Below, piece after piece: positions 53,778 through 64,000 of a stretch of DNA of 64,000 nucleotides. Positions within the stretch are counted from its first letter, which is position 1. Every line of letters starts with the position of its first letter. The notes under the pieces were generated by a model. It made no database searches, was not told the origin of the DNA, and was given only the letters and a program-made list of their open reading frames with translations. This stretch comes from Rhodobacteraceae bacterium Araon29 (GTDB lineage Bacteria > Pseudomonadota > Alphaproteobacteria > Rhodobacterales > Rhodobacteraceae). Made by a program: the position numbers and the translations under genes. Location: assembly GCA_039640505.1 (NCBI GenBank), contig CP046865.1:1479501-1543500 (forward strand), given 5' to 3'.

Positions 53778-53892
53778 CATTCTGCCAAACAGGGTATTGT
53801 ATGCGAATTATTGTGTAATGCGGCTTGAAGTATTTGGGGTGGATTTAGTTTTGGGACTTCTACAGCAACGCAGCCATTGACCTGTTTACGCC

Positions 53893-54018
53893 TCATAACT
53901 TCAATTGATACATTACCTCGATAGCGGTACTGCCTCCTGCTGAAACCCCAACAGGGCCAGCAATTGCGCTACAGCTTGCACCTACGCTGGTACCACTTCT
54001 ATCTTCTTGATCTGACAT
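53893..54018 (-). CDS. Unrecognised 41-residue peptide with strong ribosome site
   Basis: ATG at 54018 follows AAGGAG by 7 bases. The product is acidic at the N-terminus (MSDQEDRSGTSVGASC), then Gly/Ala/Ser-rich (SAIAGPVGVSAGGSTAIEV) and ends MYQLKL. Such a charged leader and small-residue core with one cysteine recall ribosomally made peptide precursors, but no maturation gene is seen nearby. It starts 25 bases after the 276-residue secreted-protein gene on the same strand, so the two are likely co-transcribed. Its stop overlaps a further ATG (ATGA) of a 71-codon frame I do not accept as a gene. Confidence 0.45.
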   Translation of the reverse strand: MSDQEDRSGTSVGASCSAIAGPVGVSAGGSTAIEVMYQLKL

Positions 54019-54043
54019 TGTCTTTCTCCTTAATATAATTTGT

Positions 54044-54874
54044 TCAATGATTAACCTTCAGAAAGTCGAGCATCCAACTGTATCGAATTTCAATGGTCCG
54101 CTGTATGCAGGCCAATACATGATCGAATTCAAATTTCCGGCAGGTTCCCGATATCTCCAAAAAAAGTGGAAAAGAACTATAGTAAGTTTCCCTTAATTTG
54201 ATTTCATCGAGGTTTTTTTCATAATCAAACAAGGCTGTGAATAGTCCAAATGCCAATGCCGTTTTATTTTTAAAGCATAGTAATCGCTGGTCTTCGGATA
54301 ACCTTGTGTGCGCCAAAATGACCACTGAGTTTACTTCAAAACGTGAGTTTTTGCCTTTAATGTGAGAACCGGAAGGAAAGATAAGACAATCATCCCCATC
54401 TCTAGCGTTGCCAATACTAAGCCGAGATTCCCGTTGGTGAAGTGCTTCGAACAATGGTGTGTTTGGCCATAGACCTTCCAATCTTTGCCGCAACCCAGGG
54501 TCCATAAATTCACCCTTTGGCGTAAAATCGGCGACAACGAGGCCGAAAGAATAATCATCGCTCGTTGAAGTCTCATCAGTACCATTTAGAATAAGCTCGC
54601 TTGCCGATGCCATCGCATAAAATTCAACAAATAATTTAGCTTTCTCCAATACCTTGGAACTGTTGCCACTTTCATCATGAAAACCGACCTTAACAGGACT
54701 GCGCCAATAGGGTGGAATATCGTTATCAAACAGAAGATAAAAACGGCGAGCTCTATCTTCCTGCGTGCCAGCCGTTTGATCGGCACTTTCAGCGCTGCTT
54801 ATAAATGGCAGGCACAATACGCCAAATGCAAAGAAGGCACAGGCTGAGGCCCAGCGTTTACAACTTAGTCCCAT
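54044..54874 (-). CDS. Secreted protein, weakly DUF2927-like
   Basis: The 276-residue protein has a strong ribosome site (AGGAGG, 6 bases) and a signal peptide (ACAFFAFGVLCLPFISSAES). The mature part has WRSPVKVGFHDES, DCLIFPSG, SVVILAHTRLSEDQRLLCFK and a C-terminal helix, an order loosely like the DUF2927 secreted proteins of Rhodobacterales, but I cannot confirm that. It overlaps the truncated MFS frame by 10 bases, and is followed by the 41-residue peptide gene. Confidence 0.5.
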   Translation of the reverse strand: MGLSCKRWASACAFFAFGVLCLPFISSAESADQTAGTQEDRARRFYLLFDNDIPPYWRSPVKVGFHDESGNSSKVLEKAKLFVEFYAMASASELILNGTDETSTSDDYSFGLVVADFTPKGEFMDPGLRQRLEGLWPNTPLFEALHQRESRLSIGNARDGDDCLIFPSGSHIKGKNSRFEVNSVVILAHTRLSEDQRLLCFKNKTALAFGLFTALFDYEKNLDEIKLRETYYSSFPLFLEISGTCRKFEFDHVLACIQRTIEIRYSWMLDFLKVNH

Positions 54875-55161
54875 AATTTCCTCCTAATGTCGTCATCCCC
54901 AACTTTCGGAAAAAACTGAACTAAATTGGTTGGGCAGCTTTGGTTTGAACCATAATCAGGTCGCATGGCAGAAACACCGCCGTGCCAAAGACGCGAGTCC
55001 GGCAACCCCGAGGTTATGATCTCAAGTGAAAATACGGCAAGTGCGCTATTGGCAATATTGCCCAAAGTGACTGCCAGTGCCGCTACGCCGTCACCTAGAT
55101 TAGAAATGCCCGTTGCAAAGAATAAAGACCGATAAGACCGGTTTGAAAAAAGTAAGTTCAT
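54865..55161 (-). pseudogene. Truncated MFS transporter gene
   Basis: The 98-codon frame begins MNLLFSNRSYRSLFFATGIS then NLGDGVAALAV, the first helix of MFS permeases of the about 410-residue NLGDGI type. After residue 31 the sequence no longer follows that family and contains no further 11-helix body. It is a fossil 5' end. It has no strong ribosome site. The 55162-55419 gap beyond holds nothing I can support. Confidence 0.65.
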
Positions 55162-55419
55162 GAACCCATAAAATGAAAATAAAAATAGCGGATGCAGCGG
55201 GACGCACGATAAATAGCGTACCGCCTTAAGTTAATAGTTTAAAAACAGATCAAGTTTTGATCGAAATTATGCCGCCGTGTCAAGGAACAGTCGTTACCAT
55301 TATTGGACAGCAAGTTTGTATGAGCAAAACCTGCCCTCCGCGATTTCCAATGTGGCACCATTAAATATTTACGTGTGGCGCGTTACAGATCCTATCAAAC
55401 CGAATTCAGTGGTCTGTCA

Positions 55420-55908
55420 TTAGCTCTCTGCGGCATCCGCAGAATCTGCATTCAGTAATCCGTAGTTCTGTACGCCAATTTCATCCAAAAGACCGATCTG
55501 GGTTTCTAAAAAGTCGATATGACCCTGTTCATCTCGAATTAACTCTTCAAAAAGATGCATCGACGCATAGTCACCCACTCCAGAGCAATATTTTCTTGAT
55601 TCATTATAGAGACTTACCGCTTCCATTTCGGCATCAAGATCACACGTCAGTGTTTCGCGTATATTTTGCCCAATACGCAAAGGATCAAGGGTCTGCAAAT
55701 TTGGGTGCCCTTCCAAAAATATGATCCGGTCAATCAGCTTGTCGGCATGCTCCATTTCTTCAATGCTTTCTTCGCGCATTTTTTTGGCCAGCTTTCCATA
55801 ACCCCAATCTTTTTGCAGCCGGTAGTGAAGCCAAAATTGGCTTACGGCGGTAAGCTCTACCTTCAACGCCTTGTTCAAATACTCTAAAACTTTTTTATCG
55901 CCCTGCAT
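55420..55908 (-). CDS. bfr: Bacterioferritin
   Basis: The 162-residue four-helix ferritin has the ferroxidase ligands in [40 protein letters not shown] (Glu and His) and [19 protein letters not shown], and a haem Met in the segment near residue 51. It oxidises and stores iron in a 24-mer. AAGGAGAATTCAC precedes the ATG. The gene for its ferredoxin partner lies 230 bases upstream on the same strand. Confidence 0.95.
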   Translation of the reverse strand: MQGDKKVLEYLNKALKVELTAVSQFWLHYRLQKDWGYGKLAKKMREESIEEMEHADKLIDRIIFLEGHPNLQTLDPLRIGQNIRETLTCDLDAEMEAVSLYNESRKYCSGVGDYASMHLFEELIRDEQGHIDFLETQIGLLDEIGVQNYGLLNADSADAAES

Positions 55909-56138
55909 GTGAATTCTCCTTATTCAAATTTATGCACTGCAAGACTATTACTGTTTGGCAAGATCATAAAAAAAGTAGTTAGATGCTGTAGTGGCAATAG
56001 CAGCCATACTATTTCTATTTGCTTGGAAAAATGATCCTGCTCATCTCGCAGTAATTGCTGTTCTTCCCAAGATATACTCAGCGTTGCACGACAAAAGGAG
56101 CAAAGCAATGAAAACTTTGCTTGGAAATACCTTAAATA

Positions 56139-56378
56139 TTAAGCCTGTGCTCCTAGTGGCTCCCTTAAAGTGCAGAGTTCAGCTGGGACTTTCAGGCTTT
56201 TATTCGATCGCATCGTCGCAACAAATAGCTTCATGCACCCACCACAATTGGGCGCTTTGCCCAATGCGTGATAGATTTTGCCGGGTGTGATGATTGCTGC
56301 CGGATCGGAAGAGCGCATCCATTCAACAGCAGAATGGATATCGTCATCAGAAATTATTTCACAGCTGCAAATGATCAT
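56139..56378 (-). CDS. bfd: Bacterioferritin-associated ferredoxin
   Basis: The 79-residue protein is a BFD-like [2Fe-2S] domain: CSCEIISDDDI (CxC at residues 4-6) and ALGKAPNCGGCMKLFVATM (CxxC at about 45-48). Bfd docks on bacterioferritin and reduces the core to release iron. It stands directly upstream of bfr. Confidence 0.88.
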   Translation of the reverse strand: MIICSCEIISDDDIHSAVEWMRSSDPAAIITPGKIYHALGKAPNCGGCMKLFVATMRSNKSLKVPAELCTLREPLGAQA

Positions 56379-56409
56379 TTAAGGACTCGTATCGGAATCA
56401 AGGATTATA

Positions 56410-56438
56410 ATTGACTAAAACTGTCGGGTTGTCAATTC
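56410..56438. promoter_or_regulatory. Inverted repeat upstream of bfd
   Basis: AATTGAC and GTCAATT are perfect inverted copies 15 bases apart, 32 bases before bfd. The right arm read on the minus strand includes TTGACA, a good -35 box for bfd. Iron-responsive control is likely for this gene pair, but the repeat does not match a Fur, RirA or Irr consensus that I can recognise. The rest of 56439-56726 holds no gene I can support. Confidence 0.4.
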
Positions 56439-56726
56439 TGATAAAAAAACTAAGGATAGGTCTGGTGGAGAAAACAAATAGTGTATTTCACCTATTCTTT
56501 ATGTCCGGTTTGCCATGAGGGGCTTGCAAATCTCTCTGACAGCACATCGGGGCATAGGCCAGTCCCGTAACGCAGGTTTTGACCCACCAAAAGAAACGTT
56601 TGTCTGAATAGAACAGGCCGCTTTGAAAGACATCTCGTGCAATCAAATGGCCCGATTTGAAAGAGCCATATACTTAGGCCTTCAAGTTCCGAAAAAGAAA
56701 ATTTGTCAGCCGCTATTGCCGTAGGA

Positions 56727-57890
56727 TCAAGCAGACGCGCCCGCCGCCACCCGCCGGGTGATCCAGCCGCCGCCTAAGATGCGGCTGCCATCGGGGTGAT
56801 AAAACACGCAGGCCTGACCGGGGGCAACGCCCTCTTCGGGATTGAGCAACTCCACTTCGGCGCGGCCGCCGTCCAAGGGCCGCAGGATCGCCTCACGCGG
56901 TGGGCGGGTCGAGCGCACTTTAACCGCAACCTGCCATTCAGGCTGGCTGCCGAGCGGTGCATCGCCAAGCCAGTTGATCCCGCTGACCGGCACATGGCGC
57001 GTGGACAGCAGTTCTTTAGGGCCCACAACCACCTGTTTTTTATCCACATCAAGCGCGGTGACATAAAGCGGCTCGCTTAAACCGCCGATACCGAGCCCTC
57101 GGCGCTGGCCGATGGTGTAATGAATAATCCCATTATGACTTCCCAGCACCCGTCCGTCTGCATGGACAATATCGCCAGCATCGGCAGCCCCGGGGCGCAG
57201 CTTTTCAATCACGGCTGCGTAGTCGCCATTTGGTACGAAGCAAATATCCTGACTGTCCGGCTTGTCGGCCACCGCGAGCCCGTATTTTTGCGCTAGGGCG
57301 CGGGTGTCATGCTTTGATGCCAAATGCCCCAAGGGAAAGCGCAGAAAATCAAGCTGTTGTTGGGTGGTGGTGAATAGAAAATAGCTCTGATCTCGGTCTG
57401 CATCGCTGGCGCGGTGCAATTCGGCGCCATGCGCGCCAATTTTACGCTGAATATAATGGCCGGTGGCCATGCAGTCTGCATCCAAATCACGCGCCGTGTG
57501 CAGCAGGTCTTTGAACTTCACCCGCTCGTTGCAGCGAATGCAGGGCACAGGGGTGGCGCCGGCCAGATAACTGTCGGCAAATTCATCAATCACCGCCTCT
57601 TGGAAAATATTTTCATAATCCAAAACATAATGCGGAAACCCCATGTCATTGGCCACACGGCGCGCATCGTGGATATCAAGTCCGGCGCAGCAAGCGCCTT
57701 TTTTGGCCAGGGCCGCACCATGATCATAAAGCTGTAAGGTCACGCCCACCACATCATAGCCTTGCTCGGCCAGCTGCGCAGCGACAACCGAGCTGTCCAC
57801 ACCGCCCGACATTGCGACCACCACACGGGTTTCGCTAGGCGGCTTGTCAAAGCCCAAAGAATTCAGATTTTTTGATCGGTCGAGGGGCAT
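56727..57890 (-). CDS. mnmA: tRNA-specific 2-thiouridylase MnmA
   Basis: The 387-residue enzyme has the PP-loop SGGVDSS (28-34), the thiolation cysteines in [12 protein letters not shown] and [12 protein letters not shown], and the C-terminal domain with [16 protein letters not shown] and RIGHRG-like segments. It makes 2-thiouridine at tRNA position 34 for Lys, Glu and Gln. The N-terminal 22 residues are longer than the E. coli start but typical of alphaproteobacteria. Confidence 0.95.
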   Translation of the reverse strand: MPLDRSKNLNSLGFDKPPSETRVVVAMSGGVDSSVVAAQLAEQGYDVVGVTLQLYDHGAALAKKGACCAGLDIHDARRVANDMGFPHYVLDYENIFQEAVIDEFADSYLAGATPVPCIRCNERVKFKDLLHTARDLDADCMATGHYIQRKIGAHGAELHRASDADRDQSYFLFTTTQQQLDFLRFPLGHLASKHDTRALAQKYGLAVADKPDSQDICFVPNGDYAAVIEKLRPGAADAGDIVHADGRVLGSHNGIIHYTIGQRRGLGIGGLSEPLYVTALDVDKKQVVVGPKELLSTRHVPVSGINWLGDAPLGSQPEWQVAVKVRSTRPPREAILRPLDGGRAEVELLNPEEGVAPGQACVFYHPDGSRILGGGWITRRVAAGASA

Positions 57891-58006
57891 AGCGCTGCTT
57901 TCAAAAGAACTGTGCTAAAATATAGTAAAATCTTAGGCAATCACAAGCCCAGGCTTCATCTTGAATTAACCGGTTGGTCGACAGTTTAAACTGGGTTTAG
58001 GATTTG

Positions 58007-58297
58007 GTGAACAAAGATATGTCGATCAAGGATAAAAACGGCCCCTGTGTGGTCAAACTGCCAGATAATACAATTCTGAGCCGTGCAGATCTACCGCCGA
58101 AAGACACAGCGCGCTGGGTTGTATCGCGCAAATTAATCGTGGTGCGCGCTGTTATCTATGGTTTGATAAGTCTGGATGAGGCATTGGATACATATGCCAT
58201 CAGCGAAGAGGAATTTTTTACTTGGGTTGATTTGGCAGCACAGCATGGGGAAAAGGGCCTTAGGGCGACATATTCACAAATATATAGACAACCTTAA
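58007..58297 (+). CDS. sciP: CtrA inhibitor SciP (DUF1153)
   Basis: The 96-residue helix-turn-helix protein matches SciP: VVKLPDNTILSRADLPPKDT, ARWVVSRKLIVVRAVIYGLI, SLDEALDTYAISEEEFFTWV. In Caulobacter it binds CtrA and blocks its promoters. AGGA stands 5 bases before a GTG at 58007, which I prefer; a TTG at 58004 and an ATG at 58019 are alternatives. It lies directly before ctrA on the same strand. Confidence 0.9.
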   Translation: MNKDMSIKDKNGPCVVKLPDNTILSRADLPPKDTARWVVSRKLIVVRAVIYGLISLDEALDTYAISEEEFFTWVDLAAQHGEKGLRATYSQIYRQP

Positions 58298-58323
58298 CGA
58301 GAAATGACAAATTACAATAAATG

Positions 58324-58338
58324 GTAACGCGGGATTAA
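58324..58338. promoter_or_regulatory. Candidate CtrA box upstream of ctrA
   Basis: GTAA-N7-TTAA matches the CtrA consensus TTAA-N7-TTAA with one mismatch, and is followed by CC. It stands 49 bases before the ctrA start in the sciP-ctrA gap, where auto-regulation would act. Confidence 0.45.
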
Positions 58339-58386
58339 CCTTTTCGCCGCACTCTAACGAGATCGTTGAACAAATTGGAGTTTAAG

Positions 58387-59103
58387 ATGCGCGTTCTATT
58401 GGTCGAAGATGATCCTACCACAGCAAAAAGCATCGAAATGATGCTGACCCATGCCAATTTAAATGTCTATTCAACTGATTTGGGCGAAGAGGGCATCGAT
58501 CTGGCAAAGCTCTATGATTATGATATTATTTTATTGGATCTGAATTTGCCGGATATGACTGGCCATGACGTGTTGCGGCAGTTGCGGCTGGCGCGCATAG
58601 ACACCCCGATTTTAATTCTAACGGGATCGGATGATACAGAAAATAAAATCCGCGGATTTGGCTTTGGCGCCGATGATTATCTGACCAAACCGTTCCAAAG
58701 AGAGGAATTGGTGGCGCGTATTCATGCCATTGTGCGCCGCTCAAAAGGCCATGCGCAATCCATTATCTGGACCGGAAAAGTTGCGGTAAATTTGGATGCC
58801 AAAACCGTTGAGGTTGAGGGCAAGACCGTTCACCTGACCGGAAAAGAATATCAAATGCTTGAATTGCTGTCGCTGCGCAAAGGCACTACCTTGACCAAAG
58901 AGATGTTTCTCAATCATCTTTATGGCGGGATGGATGAGCCAGAACTAAAAATCATTGATGTATTCATATGCAAGCTGCGCAAAAAGATTGCTCAAGCAAC
59001 AGATAATGAAAACTATATTCAAACCGTTTGGGGACGGGGCTATGTGCTTAAAGATCCCGAACCCCAACAGCAGCCTGAGGCGCGGCTAGCGGTCAGCGCT
59101 TAA
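58387..59103 (+). CDS. ctrA: Cell-cycle response regulator CtrA
   Basis: The 238-residue OmpR-family regulator starts [10 protein letters not shown], has the phosphorylation site Asp51 ([12 protein letters not shown]), the receiver motif KPF at about 102, and the winged-helix end with [20 protein letters not shown] and [13 protein letters not shown]. CtrA controls motility and cell-cycle genes and is required for gene transfer agent expression in Rhodobacter. GGAG lies 6 bases before the ATG at 58387. It shares the window with a complete GTA cluster. Confidence 0.95.
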   Translation: MRVLLVEDDPTTAKSIEMMLTHANLNVYSTDLGEEGIDLAKLYDYDIILLDLNLPDMTGHDVLRQLRLARIDTPILILTGSDDTENKIRGFGFGADDYLTKPFQREELVARIHAIVRRSKGHAQSIIWTGKVAVNLDAKTVEVEGKTVHLTGKEYQMLELLSLRKGTTLTKEMFLNHLYGGMDEPELKIIDVFICKLRKKIAQATDNENYIQTVWGRGYVLKDPEPQQQPEARLAVSA

Positions 59104-59169
59104 TCAGGTTTCGTCGTCTTAGGGTCTAGACCAATGCGGCCGGTCGATTTATCACCATAGTATGGATGA

Positions 59170-63401
<4,232 letters not shown>

Positions 63402-63500
63402 CACAAAGTTATTCAAAAAGTTCACAAATGTTCTAAAATTGTTCTTTACAAATCCTTAAAGATATGAGAACAAAAAGGCAACAAATGACGGAGTTGTCCA

Positions 63501-63623
63501 ATGATCACCATTTTGAAAACCGCTGTAGTGTCGTCACGCAGAACCATTTTGCAAGACAGTCTTGGGGCGGTATCGCTGTTGGTGATTTTGCTTGGCGGTT
63601 TACATTTGCCAGGCCTTTTTTAA
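63501..63623 (+). CDS. Conserved 40-residue single-helix membrane protein
   Basis: ATG at 63501 follows CGGAG by 8 bases. The product MITILKTAVVSSRRTILQDS then LGAVSLLVILLGGLHLPGLF has one membrane helix after a short amphipathic start. Short proteins with this exact build (ILKxAI...RxTIxQDxxGxxSLxVMLxxGLxLP) recur in Rhodobacteraceae, which supports it as a real gene. It is too short for most gene finders. Function unknown. It sits 100 bases after recG and ends about 130 bases before a terminator. Confidence 0.7.
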   Translation: MITILKTAVVSSRRTILQDSLGAVSLLVILLGGLHLPGLF

Positions 63624-63749
63624 CCACCCTCTGCCACCGCGCGGCGCGCAGGGCGTTTCCCCAAGGCGCCTGTCAACCGAAGGTTTCGTAAGCCTCGACA
63701 AACGGAAACCGGATCGCTGACAAATCCCTGCAGCCGCGTGGACAGTTTG

Positions 63750-63783
63750 CCGCCGCTCCCCCTCGGGTGCGGCGGTTTTTTTA
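63750..63783 (+). terminator. Terminator of the ligA-recG-small protein unit
   Basis: CCGCCGC pairs with GCGGCGG around a 12-base loop that itself holds CCC/GGG, followed by eight Ts. Confidence 0.85.
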
Positions 63784-64000
63784 TGCGCAGTCCTGATGTG
63801 CGGCCTTTTGCATGGCTTCGCTGGCCGCTTCCAGCGCCAGCAGAATCGAGGCATGGCGGTTTTTATAATCTTTCGCTGGCAAAAGCACCTCAAGCCCGTC
63901 AAAAGGCGCATCCGGGGTCGGGCCATTTGAAGTGAGCATCGCCTGCAGGGCATCGTGGGCTTTTTCAATTTGCGCCAGGTCGCAGCCGATAATCGACCGG
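63781..64000 (-). CDS. Iron-sulfur cluster assembly scaffold-like protein, C-terminal part (cut by window edge)
   Basis: Only about 72 C-terminal codons are in the window. They read RSIIGCDLAQIEKAHDALQA, MLTSNGPTPDAPFDGLEVLL, PAKDYKNRHASILLALEAAS and end with DCA. The GCDLAQ cysteine and the PAKDYKNRHASILLALEA block match the last third of the roseobacter NifU/IscU-like scaffold proteins. The 5' part lies beyond 64000. It converges on the terminator of the preceding unit. Confidence 0.6.
   Translation of the reverse strand, partial: RSIIGCDLAQIEKAHDALQAMLTSNGPTPDAPFDGLEVLLPAKDYKNRHASILLALEAASEAMQKAAHQDCA

Noticed and set aside
53681-53896. 71-codon frame whose ATG overlaps the small peptide stop
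   Set aside because: ATGA overlap is tempting, but the product is Cys/Ser-rich without pattern and runs antisense into the 53445-53777 gene.
63464-63691. 75-codon frame from 63464
   Set aside because: Out of frame with the better supported 40-residue gene at 63501, which has a ribosome site and a conserved pattern.

Overview
The window is a chromosomal segment of an alphaproteobacterium, almost certainly a marine Roseobacter-group member of the Rhodobacterales. The evidence is a complete RcGTA-type gene transfer agent cluster in the canonical g1-g15 order, a sciP-ctrA pair, a pdhA-pdhB-pdhC operon whose E1-beta carries its own lipoyl domain, TRAP transporters, a selenium-binding-protein (methanethiol oxidase) operon and typical roseobacter housekeeping order (pgk-fba-ftsB-pdh; ribBX-ribH-nusB). 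Base composition looks moderate rather than GC-rich, and several intergenic stretches are AT-rich. I did not compute GC, and I make no species call.

Layout. 0-9 kb: an accessory catabolic region. It holds the 5' end of a DMT exporter, an internally deleted carboxymuconolactone-decarboxylase-like gene, a creatininase-family amidohydrolase, about 1.7 kb of decayed mobile DNA with a broken DUF2493 gene, then a dctPQM TRAP operon with a family III CoA-transferase and a divergent LysR regulator. 9-10 kb: a decayed IS3-family transposase next to tRNA-Leu(GAG). 10-17 kb: enoyl-CoA hydratase, divergent CoA-transferase and acyl-CoA dehydrogenase, and, convergent to these, a four-gene operon (SBP56/methanethiol oxidase, 2Fe-2S ferredoxin, CoA-binding protein, rhodanese) facing an IclR regulator. 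17-21.5 kb: tRNA-Tyr, nusB, ribH, ribBX, a TrmH-type methyltransferase and a bactofilin-domain membrane protein.

21.9-36.3 kb: the gene transfer agent. All head, adaptor, tail and baseplate genes are open and mostly start/stop-overlapped. A 17-bp-spaced promoter lies upstream of g1 and a strong hairpin lies just after the major capsid gene. 36-48 kb: a DksA-like protein, cysE, pdhCBA, ftsB, class I aldolase and pgk, two tandem cyclophilins, a DUF3179 protein, a membrane protein and tyrS.

48.3-56.4 kb: a second accessory stretch. It has an MFS exporter preceded by five tandem 22-bp repeats, an EamA exporter, a glutathione transferase, a small conserved protein with a truncated second copy, and a patch with a truncated MFS gene, a secreted protein and an unrecognised 41-residue peptide gene. 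It ends in bacterioferritin and its ferredoxin. 56.7-64 kb is core again: mnmA, sciP, ctrA, ligA, recG, a conserved 40-residue membrane peptide and a partial Fe-S scaffold gene.

The two most interesting parts are the 10-17 kb sulfur/CoA region and the intact GTA with its likely master regulator ctrA in the same window. In the first, CoA-transferase, acyl-CoA dehydrogenase and hydratase sit beside a signal-peptide-less methanethiol oxidase, which suggests, by inference only, a route that activates a methylthio-acid with a CoA-transferase and oxidises the methanethiol released.
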